Source of the DNA: Nelumbo lutea
Lineage: Eukaryota; Streptophyta; Magnoliopsida; Proteales; Nelumbonaceae
DNA: 64,000 bases
Direction of reading: 5' to 3'
Assembly (NCBI GenBank): GCA_022828595.1
Contig: JAKGHH010000003.1
Location: 20,584,934 to 20,648,933, forward strand
Shown here: positions 45,705 through 57,929 of the stretch, piece after piece
How positions within the stretch are numbered: the stretch's first letter is position 1
Layout of the letters: each line of letters opens with the position of its first letter
Program-made: the position numbers and the translations under genes
Notes under the pieces: generated by a model
What the model saw: only the letters and a program-made list of their open reading frames with translations
Told to the model about the DNA's origin: nothing
Databases searched by the model: none

Positions 45705-48700
45705 ATGGCATCTTCCAACCACACCGGAAAAAGCATCGAGATGAATGTCACCAGGGGGCAAGCTCAGCAATCAACCTTCCCCCAAGGTCCTATAGTATGT
45801 ATCGGCCAGTTCACCATTCTGCTCACAATGTCCAGAGTCCCGTCATTGTCTGCACCATAGAGCACCTTGCAAGTGAGCGTCCCACTTTCCCAGTGGTAGG
45901 CGCAACTTTCTTTGAGCCATCCATGGTTCCCCCCAGAATTGGGCACTCCTACTTTCATGACCTCGTTCAGTGCGTCCAGGCAATTCAGAACTAGATGCAG
46001 CAGGTCCAACAGTACCAGCAGTACTATTTGTGCCAGCAGTATCAACACTAGTTCCCTCCACTATATCCAAACCAGTAGCCAATTCCACCCCGACACATAG
46101 GGCCCCGTCAGGGCCAGAACCCGAATCAGCCTGGAACCAACCAGAACATCAGTCAATCTCCCCATCGGGGTGTAGAGACCTCACAAGTATCGATTCCTCT
46201 CAGGAGTCAAGTTTCACCCTGTGGGAGGAGAGATGGTTAGCACACTCCTCCTATCTCGCAAGGAAATCTCAAAAATAGGTCTGGGGATAGTCAGCCCAAT
46301 CCGCCTCGGTACTCCTAGCAAGAAAATGATAGCTTGCGAGCAGATAATAACCAGTTCAGAGTTCGAGGTGCGAACTCGAAACAAGACCTCTTCGTCCCTC
46401 GTGATAGCCAGTTCGAGCCACACAACCAAGAGAATCCAACGAGAAGGAACCAGGATCTACCTCGCGACAAGGCCGAAGTACCAGACCAGACTGAAGTTAG
46501 CAGCACCAACACTGAGCCGGTGAAGAACCAACAACGACGATGTCGTAAAACAAGCCACCCCTCGGCCAGGAACAACCCATTGGCGAAGCCAAGCCAGCAA
46601 GAAGAGCAAGTTAAAAGAAAGGAAAAGGCGAGCTCGGTGGCTACGAAGCTGTGCCTCCACTATTTTGTTGGTCATCCCCTCTGTCTCCCGAGCTCTTGGC
46701 AACTCCAATGCCAAAAGATTTTAAGATGCCTCCATTAGACAAGTATGACAGGTCGTTTAACCCCAACGACCATGTGAACTTTTTTCAGTCTCATATGCAC
46801 CTAGATGGGGCCAATGAGTCCTGCATGTGTGTGGCCTTCTCCACTACGTTTAAGGGGGTAGTTTGAACTTGGTATCGGAACCTCGCGTCGAGCTCCATCG
46901 AAAGCTGGTCCCAGATCGCTGACTTGTTTACTATGCACTTCATTACCAGCAAGAAGTGTCTAACATCACAGGAAAGCCTTCTGAACGTGGTTCAGAGAGA
47001 AGGATAATCAATTAGAAGCTATATAAAGCGCTTCAACCACACTTGCTTGCAGATACCAGACCTCGACCTGGCGGTACGCCTCACTACAACAAAGGAAGAA
47101 ATCACCCATAAAGAGTTTAAGTGGCATGTGGTAGCTAACAAACCAAAGGACATCATCAAATTTCTTAAGTTAGCAGATCAGTTCATTGGTACCGAGGAGG
47201 AGATCAATGAAAAGATCGACAACCCACCACCAAAAAAAGGAAGAGAGAGAATGAAGGAACAAGCAATGGTGGGTAGAAAATGAAGAAAAGCAAGTCCCCG
47301 AGTAGGGGAAGAAGCAAGTCAAGAAACGGATCCCCCTCGCGAACTCGCAAGTCAGGTCAGCACTCCAGGACCCCACCTATGGAGAGAACGAGCTACACGC
47401 CTTTGAACACTAAGAGATGAGAGATCTTAATGGCTATTAAGGACTCCTCCTTCGTCAAATGGCCTCCCAGGCTAAGGGAAGACCCAACAACAAGAATCCC
47501 AAATGTTTACTGTCATTTTCATCGAGATCATGGACACAATAAAGAGAATTGCAGGAATCTCTGCGACGAGATCGAGGAATTTATCCGCCGCGGATACTTG
47601 AAGAACTTCATCTTGCAAGAAGAGAGGGGACAAGCAGATCGATAAGGGGAACATAGGAGGAGTGGCCCCAAGGTCAATAGGTAGAATGAGCAACCACCAT
47701 GATAGTTGCCAATGGAAAAACCAATCCGTAGGGTAATTAACATGATCACCGGTGGGTCCATCATCGTCGGGTGTTCATTAGTAGCCAGGAGGACCTCGGT
47801 CCGCGAGTTAGAGAATGTAGGGGAGAACCCACCAAAGCGACCTCGGCTCAAAGAACCGATCTACTCCACTGAGGACGATGAGCGCATGTTCCAATACCCT
47901 CACGATGATGCCTTAGAGGTGAAGCTAAGAATTAATGACTTCGAGGTGAAACACATCTTGGTAGACTCAGGCAGCTTGGAAGATATACTCTTTAAGAAGA
48001 CCTTCGACAAACTACAGTTACAGCAGAGCAATCTGAAACCGACAGATACTCCTTTGGTAGGGTTCAATGGCGAGGAGGTCAAACCTCTTGGTCAAATCAC
48101 AATACTCGTGGAAGCCAGCACATGGCCAAATATCGTGCGATTTGAGCACACGTTCTTGGTAGTCGTGACTCCCTCCCCCTACAACACCATAGTAGGTCGG
48201 CCCATCACACATGTTCTACGTGCAATAGTATCCACTTACTATTTGGCGATGAAGTTCCCAACTGATTACGGAGTGGGAGTCGTGCAAGGTGACTATCTCG
48301 AATCATGCAAATGCTACGTGACTGCCCTAAAAGGAAAAGCAAAGCTAGCAGAGGATGTCGAGTTTGAGCGACTAGTAGAGTATCTCGATGAACGAGCTAC
48401 CCCGAAAGAGGAGACGGTCCATATACCAGTCTCTGCTGCCGAACCAGCCAAGACTCTCCAAATCGGTGCCCCGATTAGTGAACCACTTCGAACTCAGCTA
48501 GTAAGTTTCTTACTTGAAAATTTATATATTTTTGCTTGGTCTGCGGTAGAAATGCCTGGAATTGATCATAAAATTATAACTCACAATCTTAATACCAACC
48601 CTTTGGTCAGGCCAGTAAGGCAGAAGAAGCGCAACCTCACCCCAGAACGTTGGAGAGTAGTCGATGAAGAGGTTGGGAAGCTCCTCATGGCAGACTTCAT

Positions 48701-51645
48701 CAGGGAAGTCCATTACCCGAGCTGGGTAGCTAACCCGGTTCTGGTGAAAATGGCCAATGGCAAGTGGCGCATGTGTGTCGACTACACCGACCTGAACAGA
48801 GCCTGCCCGAAAGATTGCTTCCCACTACACAAGATCAACAGCTTAGTGGACGTGACCTCAGGGTATGAGTTGCTGAGCTTCCTGGATGCCTATTCCGGTT
48901 ACAATCAGATTAGGATGAATCATGTTGACGAAGAGAATACCGCTTTCATAACTGAGCTTGGGTTATATTGTTACAAGGTCATGCCCTTCAAATTGAAAAA
49001 TGCTGGGGCAACATTCTAGCGCCTTATAAATAAGATTTTTGAGCCGTTAATCGGCAATAAAGTAGAATGCTATGTTGATGACATGGTTGTAAAGACCCAA
49101 ATTTTAAAATTTCTGTTAAACGATTTAAAAGATGTTTTTCAAATTTTACGAAAATATAACATGAAATTGAACCTAAATAAATGCATCTTTGGAGTCACTT
49201 AGGATAAATTTCTAGGCTATAGTCAACTAGTGCGGTATCGAGGCCAACCCGAAAAAAAAATAAAAGCGATTATAGACATGAGATCACCCTAGAAAATAAA
49301 AGAGGTTCAGAGGCTGACTAGCTGGATAACCGCCTTGAGCCACTTCTTGTCCAAATCGGCAGACCGATGCTTATCCTTTTTTAAAGCCATAAAAAAGAGT
49401 AAGGACTTCGAATGGACTGAAGAATGCCAGTTCGCTTTTGACAAGCTGGAAATATACTTAGGTACCGCCCTAGTTTTAACTCGACCCGAAGAAAGGGATG
49501 TGTTAAAACTATACCTCTCTATGAGCGATGAAGTGGTTAGTTTGGTACTAATCAAAGAAGTAGATTGGGTCCGACCCATCTACTATGTTAGTAAAATTTT
49601 GTAGGATGTAGAAACTAGATATTTGAAGATCGAGAAATTAGCATACGCACTAATCATAGCAGCCAGAAAACTTTGCCCTTACTTCCAGGTCCACATTATC
49701 GTCGTTCTCACCAACAAACCCCTGATGCATATTCTACTCAAGCCCGAGGTGTTTAGGAGATTAATGAAGTGGTCCATCGAGCTAAGCGAATATGACATCC
49801 GGTATGAGCCTCGGCCAGCAATCAAAGCTCAAGTCATGACCGATTTTGTAGCAGAATGCACGTTTAGCACAGCGACCCCCGAGCCGATCGAGCTCGCTCA
49901 CATGATGGGAGCTTCAACCAATGTGGCACCAGTCCCAGTCATAGTGGAATTGACCTAGGACGAGGAGCCCTAGATCCTCCATGTCGACGGCTCGTCCAAC
50001 CAGCAGGGAGGCAGTGTAGGACTGATACTGTACAGCCCAAGCAAAGTGAAGCTGGAATATGCTCTCCGGTTCGGATTCGAGGCATCAAACAACGAGACAA
50101 AATATGAAACACCGATCGACAGGTTAACCTTAGTAAGGGAAATGAAAGCAAAGCACATCATCGTATGCAGCGACTCACAACTAGTGGTTAAACAAGTCAT
50201 TGGTGAGTATGAAGCCTGTGACCCCACTATAGCAACTTACTTGGCCAAAGTTAGAGAGATGCTGAGCAGCTTCGTCTCCTGCTTTATCAAACAAATTCTG
50301 AGGTCCGAGAACGCTGAGGCCGACGCCTTGTCGTGACTATCTATTATGAGCAGAACACCATGCAAACTATGTACATAGAGGACTTACCTTGGCCCAGCAT
50401 TCTCGGGGGGCAGAAGAGGTTGCTTTTGTATCACAAGCGGAACTCAGCTAGATCGACCCACTTGTGAGTTATTTGCTCCATGGGACCCTACCTGCAGAAT
50501 GCAATGCGGCTAGCGCCAGTTAGCTAAGTACGTCCTCGTAGACAAACAACTGTACAGAAGATCTTTCACGCTTCCTTACCTGCGTTGCTTGCAACCCTCA
50601 GAAGCTGAGCATGTACTTCACGACACCCATGAAGGCTTGTGCATCAGACACTTGGGGGGCAGAGCTCTTGCACAAAAAGTGTTAAGGTAAGGCTATTATT
50701 GGCCCACGATGAAGGCAGATGCACTCGAGCTCGTCATAAAGTGTGACAGGTGTCAGAGGCATGCCAACATTCACCACCAACCTACTGTTGATTTGAAATA
50801 CCTCACTAGCTCGTGGCCCTTTGCGCAGTAGATTACTTTATGAAGTGGGTGGAGGAGGTTTTTGGTTGTAGGAGTAGATTACTTTACAAAGCGGGTGGAA
50901 GCCGAACCCTTGGTAATGATCACAACCCACAACATACAAAATTTCTTCTAGAAATGCATAGTATGTCACTTCGAACTACCTCGAGCGTTGATATCTAACA
51001 ATGGGAAGCAATTCAAAGATGTTAAGTTTCAAAATTGGTGTGCTGAAATGGGGATTCAACAAAATTTTACATTGGCGGCACACCCCAGGCGAACGGGCAA
51101 GCAGAAGTGACTAACAGAGTGATACTTCGCGGGTTGAAAGCTCACTTAGCCCGAGCCAGGGGATTGTGGGTGGATGAATTGCCTAGTGTCCTTTGGACCT
51201 ATTGAACTACTATTAAGACCATGACAGGTGAGATCCCTTTCAACCTCACGTATGGTACAAGAGCGGTGATCCCGATGGAAATAGAGGTGCCCACATTACG
51301 ATTGGAGGCTTATAATGAGGAAATGAATGATGACGAGCTCCATACCAACCTAAACTTGGTAAAGGAGGGTACGAGACCTGACTTACATTCAGATCGCATC
51401 TTACCAACAAAGAGTAGCTCGGTACTATAACGCCTAGGTCAGAAAATGACACTTCTGCATCGGTAACCTGGTTCTTCGGAAGGTTATGGTACTTGAGCCC
51501 GGCATTGGCAAGCTTGGATCGAATTGGGAAGGTACATACCAAGTAAAGCGGGTATTTGGGAAAGACACATATGAGCTCGAGACTTTGGAAGGGAAGCAGG
51601 TACCACGAGCATGGAATATTGATAACCTAAGAAGGTACTACTTAT
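45705..51645 (+). pseudogene. gag-pol of element B (decayed)
   Basis: Gag begins at 45705 (MASSNHTGKS) but breaks within about 160 bases; its core is seen again at 46651-47283, where a TGA falls within the expected W-Y-R-N region. A knuckle-like CHFHRDHGHNKENC is near 47510. A 437-codon frame, 47706-49019, holds the protease (LVDSGS) and most of the reverse transcriptase. It ends at a TAG where element A has a glutamine codon. YVDD follows near 49070. RNase H lies at 49335-49958, a second RNase H with its HVDGSSN at 49980-50336, integrase zinc-binding and core at 50580-51230, and an integrase C-terminal part to about 51645. The many breaks mean no polyprotein can be made. Confidence 0.9.
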
Positions 51646-51793
51646 GAACTTGTAACTCAATGGCAAAATTTCATCAAGTCTATGTGACCACCGAATTGGT
51701 CAAAAAAGACGACTGACTCAAGAGAGGACTGCGAGTCACTCCCATAAGCCTAAGGGCTATGGCGCCGATCTAACAGAAGACCTTGGCACTACG

Positions 51794-52017
51794 ACAAGTC
51801 CTAGTTACCTCTTCGGCATAGGCAGACAAGTCCTAGTTGCCTCTTCGGCATAGGCAGACAAGTCCTTGTCGTCTCTTCAGCATAGGCAGTCAACTCCTAG
51901 TTGCCTCTTCGGCATAGACAGACAAGTCCTAGTCACCTCTTCGGCATAGGTGGACAAGTCTTAGTTGCCTCTTCGACATAAGCAGACAAATCTTAGTCGC
52001 CTATGAGGCATAAACAG
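51794..52017. repeat. 32-bp tandem repeat in element B
   Basis: Seven units of about 32 bases starting at 51794, 51826, 51858, 51890, 51922, 51954 and 51986. Each reads ACAAGTCCTAGTTGCCTCTT then CGGCATAGGCAG. They lie between the end of integrase and the antisense gene, in the part missing from element A. Confidence 0.88.
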
Positions 52018-52240
52018 CTCGGGTGCAAATCCTACGGTGTCTAATTCACCTTGGCATACAACAACGTAAGGTTAATCCCACATGGAGTCAAGCTCGTTAG
52101 CTCGGTACTTAGGGATAACCAACACTTAGGCAAATAAGTGACCCAGGCATAGACAGATCAGGTATGTACCCTATAGTGTCTGATCGCCCTGGCATACAAT
52201 GGCAATTAGATCATTCTTACTAGTGTCGAGCTCACCAGCT

Positions 52241-52390
52241 CACCAGCTCGGCAACAACATATACTTAGAAAAAAGTTTGCTCCAAATTGGTTTAACTCAC
52301 CAGCTTGGGAGCAACCTATACTTAGAAAAAAGTTCACTCCTATTTGGTTTAGTTTGCCAGTTTGGGAGTAATCTACACTTAGAAAAATTT
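52241..52390. repeat. 57-bp tandem repeat in element B
   Basis: Two full units and one partial start at 52241, 52298 and 52355, each with CACCAGCT, ATACTTAGAAAAAAGTT and TTGGTTTA. They lie at the downstream end of the antisense gene. Confidence 0.75.
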
Positions 52391-52520
52391 GCACACAAAG
52401 ATTGCAAAACACTTGTATTTCATTGATATAGAACTTCAAGTACAAAAAATAAACTACTACAACCGAGCTCGGAGGCCCGGGATATACATTGTATGTAGGG
52501 GGGTCCAAGAAAAGAGGCAA

Positions 52521-54547
52521 CTAAGCATTAGATATGCCAGAATCCCCTCTAGCAGGTAGGTCGGTTTCCATGTGGTTCTCCTCCACGTCCTCTTGGCCTT
52601 CCTCCCCTGACGGCCTCGCCTTGAGAATTTCATCGTCACTCTCCCCTTCGGAGAAGTCGGGTTCCTCGCCAGTCTCCTTCACCATCTCAGGAGTGACGAT
52701 GGACATGGAAACAGATCCGAAGTCAAGCTCGGGAAACTTTCGCTGCATCATCCACTTGCAAAGCTTGAAGCCTGACCGATACGAGTTAGATCCATACTTG
52801 ACCTGGGGTTCGTGAAACTCAGGGGACTCCTTGAACTCCTCGACGGTGCGATCTCTCTCTTGAACCTATGCCTCCTGGATGGTGGTGTGGAAGATCTCGG
52901 TGCACTCCTTGATCATCGCCTCGAGGTTATCGTTCTCCCGGAGGAGAGCCTCCTTCTCCCCTTTGAGTTTCTTCTTCTCTTCCGTCAATACAAGGATCAG
53001 CTCCTCCTGGCTCCGAACTCCCTTCTTGACTTGAAGAACCTCAACCCGAGCTAAATCCAGCTCGTGGTAAAGCTTCTGAGCATTTTCTTTAGCCTCCCAG
53101 GCTTGCTTCAAATGGATCTCAGACTGGTAGATGAGTGAATGGATAATGGAGTTCACCTGGCAAATAAAAAACAGACGTAAGTACCATTAACAGAAAAATA
53201 AGAAAGTAAACAAAGGGGCAAATTACTCACCACCATACAGTAACTAGCCACTCTTCCTCCAAGCTGACTCATTAGCATGTCAGCCCATTCCACGACCTCC
53301 GCAGAAAACACGGCATCCTTGCTCTTAAGAAGCCCGAGCCACAAAGTCATTATGCTCTCCTTTGGGGGATGAGGCTCGGGCATCGAAGTACCCTCGGGCT
53401 CGCGAGGTGGGGTCCCCTTGTCCTGGTCCTCATCTAGGTCAACAACTAGAGGCTGGGGGCGAACCTCCTCCTCCGGGAGCTCGGCCGAGATCGGCTCTGG
53501 TGCAGCGACCTCGGGTTGGGCAAGAACCGAAGGACCGACCTCCTCCCGACAGGACCTCTTCGAGGCCTTTCTCTTCTTTTCCCTCTTAACACTCCGCAGA
53601 AGGTTAGTTGCATCAACACCCGTCATAGCTTCTGCAAGAGAAAAGGGAAAAAGTTAGTCACGAACTGAAGCAAGTGCAAAAATAAAAAAAGGAAAAGCGA
53701 TGTGTGTGCTGAGGTGGAGGCCATCAGGAGGACTCAGCCCAACTCGTACAAACTTTTCCTTAGCCAGGAAATCTTTCATTTCAAGGCCAAGGTCCCTCCA
53801 AGAATTAATGACCACCCTAGTCTTAACATCCAGCCTCACTCCGGGGTCCTTAATGGCCACTCACCAATGAGTCGGGAATGGCCATCCCTCAGGATTCCGA
53901 ACAAAGAAGTACCTCCTCTTCAGGCTGGTACTTTGTTCGGGTTACCGAATAGAATTTTGAACCCAGGGCGAGGGGAAATATAATAGCTCTGTTAGGTGTC
54001 CCCACGCAGGCAAGAAGAGTTCTTCTTGATGAAGCAGATCTAACTAAAGATGTCTAGGGTAAGAGGTTGGTTATACTCGTGGAAAAGTGAGGTCGTGCCA
54101 ACAATGGTTCGGATGGAGTTTGGGTATACCTGGTCAATAGTGATGTCGAAGAACTTAATGATTTCTATGATGAAAGGGTGGAGTGGGAAGCGCAAACCAG
54201 CTATGAGCTGCTCCTCAAAAACCATGAGCTCGTGGGGACCGTGAACCCAAGGGTATTGACCCAAAGAAGTGATGAAGGTAAGGCCATCTCGGGCACGTGC
54301 ATCGTGGAAGGGCCAAAGTCATCCGGATCCCGACCTCGAGAAGAAGATGGGACCCCCTCTCCAGAGGTCGGTCGCTCTACTCGAGGTTTAGGTTACTCAA
54401 GCCGAGATGGCCTGACGTCGGGTAAAGGTGTAAAGAGGAGCTCTCTAGCGAAGAGCTGGCCTCACTAGCGGGAGCCGAGGACCGCACCTCGGCATCCTCG
54501 GGCTCGCTAGAGTTGCTAAGTAGCCTATCTATGCTAGCGCTAGACAT
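52521..54547 (-). pseudogene. antisense gene of element B (PF04195-like)
   Basis: A minus-strand gene opposite to the element coding strand. The probable start is ATG at 54547 (MSSASIDRLLSNSSEPED), Ser/acid-rich like the element A counterpart. The conserved region at 54264-54040 has WVHGPHELMVFEEQLIAG and VYPNSIRTIVGTTSLFHEY, and 53860-53690 continues it. After an apparent intron ending near 53632, an exon at 53626-53226 is basic then acidic (VKREKKRKASKR). A clear GT-AG intron, 53225 to about 53160, leads to a coiled-coil exon at 53159-52863 (VNSIIHSLIYQSEIHL). A TAG at 52867 interrupts it before an acidic tail ending at 52521. The family has no known function. Broken by stops. Confidence 0.65.
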
Positions 54548-54680
54548 ATTGGACAGGAAAAGGAAAGTGGAACAATGACCTCGGACACAAAGGGAAGAGT
54601 GGCAAGCTGAAGGACTCCGACGTGATCTCAAGAGAGCTCAATTACATGATTTATGGCGAAGATATGGGCCATTCGGCCCC

Positions 54681-54690
54681 CTATTTATAG
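54681..54690 (-). promoter_or_regulatory. TATA box for antisense gene of element B
   Basis: On the minus strand CTATAAATAG followed by GGGGGCC lies about 135 bases before the antisense ATG. It is the same ten bases, again followed by a G run, as in element A. Confidence 0.55.
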
Positions 54691-54985
54691 TCCACCACAT
54701 CTAGCAATCAACGGCTGAAACTTGTACGATCTGAAGGCTCCCATGAAAACCAACTGCACGCTACTTGAGGACGAAATCGGTTGAGCATGCCCTTTGGCGT
54801 CTGCAGAATCTATAAATAGTGTGACGTATGCACGTGCCCGAGACGCGACCTGGGTCATTTCGTGGTTGAGCCAGATGGTTAAACAGGCCCGACCAACGGT
54901 TCACCCTCCAAATTGACTAAGACCTCGCACCAAACCCACCTGGACTCTTTATGAACTCCCCGCATCGGGTTAGGACCCCTGGCAC

Positions 54986-55002
54986 GAGGAGTGGGGGGCA
55001 AT
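54986..55002 (+). other. polypurine tract of element B
   Basis: GAGGAGTGGGGGGCAAT lies directly before the 3' LTR and is almost identical to that of element A. Confidence 0.75.
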
Positions 55003-55682
55003 TGATGAAGGGTGATTTGGCACGACCTAGCAAGAAGGGGACGCGTAGGCGCGATCTGATCGAAGGGTGACAACTCAACCATACAAGCCTAGTTCGCAAC
55101 ATTCGGAGTTCGGGTATTCAGCCACCTCGGCCCAAAAAACCATCTTGGTGTAGAGGCACCTTGACACCTAACCCAGTTTGGGACTAAAGAATCAAAGTGC
55201 CAACTCGGAGCTAATGAGCCGAAATGCCACTTAACCGATTCCAAAAGCCTCCCCAACAGATCCTGTATTTCTCGAGATCACGATGAGCCAACAAATCTCG
55301 AATTTCCCGAGATCATGATGAGAACTCGTCTCGGCTCTACCTGAATCGGAGGTAAAGATAAACCTTATCAATATATTACTCCCCTTAAAAAACAGAACAA
55401 ATCTCATCTCCACAGCCCGAAGATCCCGAAGCCCATAACTACTCCGATATATAAAGGCATGAAACCTCAAGGCAAAAGTATGCATGATTATTTTACTTAT
55501 TAGCACTTAAATTCTCAAATATTCAGGTCGCATTTATAGTATGAATTACTAATTTAAGCATGGGAACGAATTTATAAAATTAGCTATCCTAGATTTTCTG
55601 ATCCACTATTTTGCACGGTCCAATTTACAGCCTAGTTGAAATTCGGCCTTTCAACCGGGAATAACATGATCGCGCACCATCA
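55003..55682 (+). repeat. 3' LTR of element B
   Basis: 680 bases, matching the 5' LTR with many substitutions and two extra segments that the 5' copy has lost. Ends TGATGAAGGG and CACCATCA. Confidence 0.88.
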
Positions 55683-56370
55683 CATCCCATCTAAATGTGT
55701 TGACAAGACGACCATGAATCAACAAGAAACACTGGAAACGAATCAAGTCCCTAATCGTCTGAAAAGCCACTGGGTGCTAATTAATCAACGCGCAGATCAT
55801 TTCGGTGGGCCCACTTATTGGAGGGGAAATATAGGCCAGCCCCTATAACATGTGTAGCACAAGTAGGGGGAGGTTGAAGTAGCAGAGGAGGCAGAAAAAG
55901 AGAGGTGGGTCCAAAGTCCAAACAAATAAAAGTTAATGATTTCGGAAATTTGATTGAGCAAGTGGAGCCCGTCTGCAATCGTCAGGTTGGAATCTAGTTA
56001 ACACTCATGAATCCAGCACTACAGTGGGCCCATTTCATTCTTCGCTTTGGAATGTACGTGATACCCTAACGATTATTGGTAATGCTAATGTTGAGTCTTA
56101 TGGAGAAGTGCTAATGGTGACGCTTATGGCAATCGGCAGAGAAAGAAGAGGATGAAGGCTGCTCTGAAAGCTGAAAAGAAAGGTATCAACTATCAACTCT
56201 GCAATTGCATCTATATACATAAATAATTGAGGGGTTTTTCACCTTTTGAAGTGGAAATTAGATATCCCATAAGTGTGTCCGTATTTTTTCATAAATTATT
56301 TTCGTTACCCGTGGTCACTAATCCCATCCCCTTAATCAACCGCATTTCTTTCTATTGGCAATTTGGCATT
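55683..56370. other. intergenic region
   Basis: Begins with the right target duplication CATCC of element B. No gene or clear repeat is seen. Confidence 0.5.
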
Positions 56371-56379
56371 GATCATTGC

Positions 56380-56630
56380 ATTAGGGAAGTGGGAGTTCCA
56401 TCATTGGAAGATGTTTTCAATACACGGAAGGGATGCTTTGTGGGACATTGTGGGCCCCTTCTTGTGTAAACTCCTAGAGTGAAAGTCAATAAGTTTTGCA
56501 TTAGAGGGGAGTTTACATCTGTGCCCCACAAAGCCACACAGCACATTTCCACTTTATATTGGAAACATTTCCCCATCCCCAATACAAGGTGGGGATGTGC
56601 TATGGGGCATTGTGGGGCACAGATGTGAGG
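56380..56630. repeat. hairpin (MITE-like) repeat
   Basis: CATCTGTGCCCCACAAAGCC at 56516 onward pairs with the complement of its partner ending 56625 (GGGGCACAGATG) over 31-base arms (56516-56546 with 56595-56625). An outer part contains GGGACATTGTGGGCCCC. It belongs with the hairpins at 7461-7638 and 17520-17675. Confidence 0.6.
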
Positions 56631-57261
56631 CATGGGGCCTTCTCATAATAAAAACTGAACTAGCTGAGCTAAATGCCTTATTATTTTTATCTGTTAGTGA
56701 AAACAAGTAATTTATCTGACATTGAAGTTTTCTTTTACATGTTATGTTTTGAAATGTTGTTGCAATCTATTCCATTTCCCGACCTATATTTGTGGAAAAT
56801 AACCAAAAGGCAAATTTTCATATTAGGTTGTGGTGGAAGTGGAGTTCTTGGGATGTTATAAACTCAATCTATTTTTTAGCTTATAGACGTAATTTGAATA
56901 AATTATGTTTTGATGTTAGGGCTTTTTTATGTATCTTTGGTTTGCACGAAAAGATTAATAACAAGTTAAAGAGTAAGAATTGGAGTGTGTTGGAATTTAA
57001 GGTTTCTATTAGAGTGAGAGTGTTTGCATAATTTTGTATTTTTACATTGCCATTTTTTACAGTTCATTTCATCTCCTTCTTCACGTTGGACCTAAGTCAT
57101 AAGCCTAACTTTTCTTTGAGTTTTTCTATTTGTTTTACTTTCTTATCTTTCTATATTTTTTATCACTTGATTTCGGTATTAAATTGGTTTTACGGTAACA
57201 AGTCAACAAGACATGTAAAATTGGAGTTGGATCCAAAAAAGATATGTTTCTTATTTGATTA

Positions 57262-57929
57262 TTTTGTTTATTAATTTTTATGGCATTAAAGGTTAACACA
57301 TTTAACCCAAAAGTTGAACTATTTATTATTAATTTTTATATTTCATTTTCATTATCAATAAAAATAATTATTTTTTATTATATATATATTTTAATTTTAT
57401 TAATAAAAATATCATAAATGTATCCAATTTTTTTACATCTTTTGTAATTTTCTATATTTATTTTTATTTTAAAAATTTTATTATCTAACTATGAATTCAT
57501 AGGTTGATCAATTTGATTCGGATGGTTGAATTGATTAGCCACCACTTGGATAAAAAATGATTTTGTTTTTGAATCAGTTTTAAAATATATGGGTTTATAT
57601 TGTTAAAAATATTGACATAGATCTAATTAGTATCACTTATTAGTGAAAAATAAATTAGAAATATAAGATTTAATAAGAGAAAATGGGATTTAATACCTTA
57701 AGTATAAGATTTAATGAGCGGGTATTAAATAAGGTGGAAAGTAATAATTGAAGCTCTTATCATTAGAGATTGATTAAATACACAAATATGACCATTTTAA
57801 TAGCCATTAAAGTTGACATTAAAATTATAATAAAATGACTTTTATACTCTTTATCAAACAAAAAATAGAGGATATTTTTAGTCCAAAAAAGATTTAATAT
57901 TGTATTCATACTTTTATAAATAGTATAGA
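57262..57929 (-). repeat. truncated Helitron-like AT-rich repeat
   Basis: Shares unit words (GGCATTAAAGGTT, CATTATCAATAAAAATAATT) and the tail with the copy at 60869-63739. Its right end TAGTATAGA at 57921-57929 reads TCTATACTA on the minus strand preceded by A, a Helitron-type 5' end. The left limit is approximate and no 3' terminus was found. Confidence 0.45.

Larger units (their letters stand above)
45063..55682 (+). mobile_element. Ty3/gypsy LTR retrotransposon B (Tat lineage)
   Basis: A 10620-base element with LTRs at 45063-45627 and 55003-55682, TGATGA...CATCA ends, and an imperfect 5-bp duplication (CATGC at 45058-45062, CATCC at 55683-55687). Primer-binding region 45628-45646, polypurine tract 54986-55002. 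The domain order matches element A and a minus-strand antisense gene lies at 52521-54547. Stops and frameshifts show it is dead. Its internal part is about 2.1 kb longer than that of element A. Confidence 0.92.

Noticed and set aside
53362..53657. Plus-strand frames opposite the antisense gene of element B
   Set aside because: They mirror the acidic and basic codons of the minus-strand exon and have no family features.
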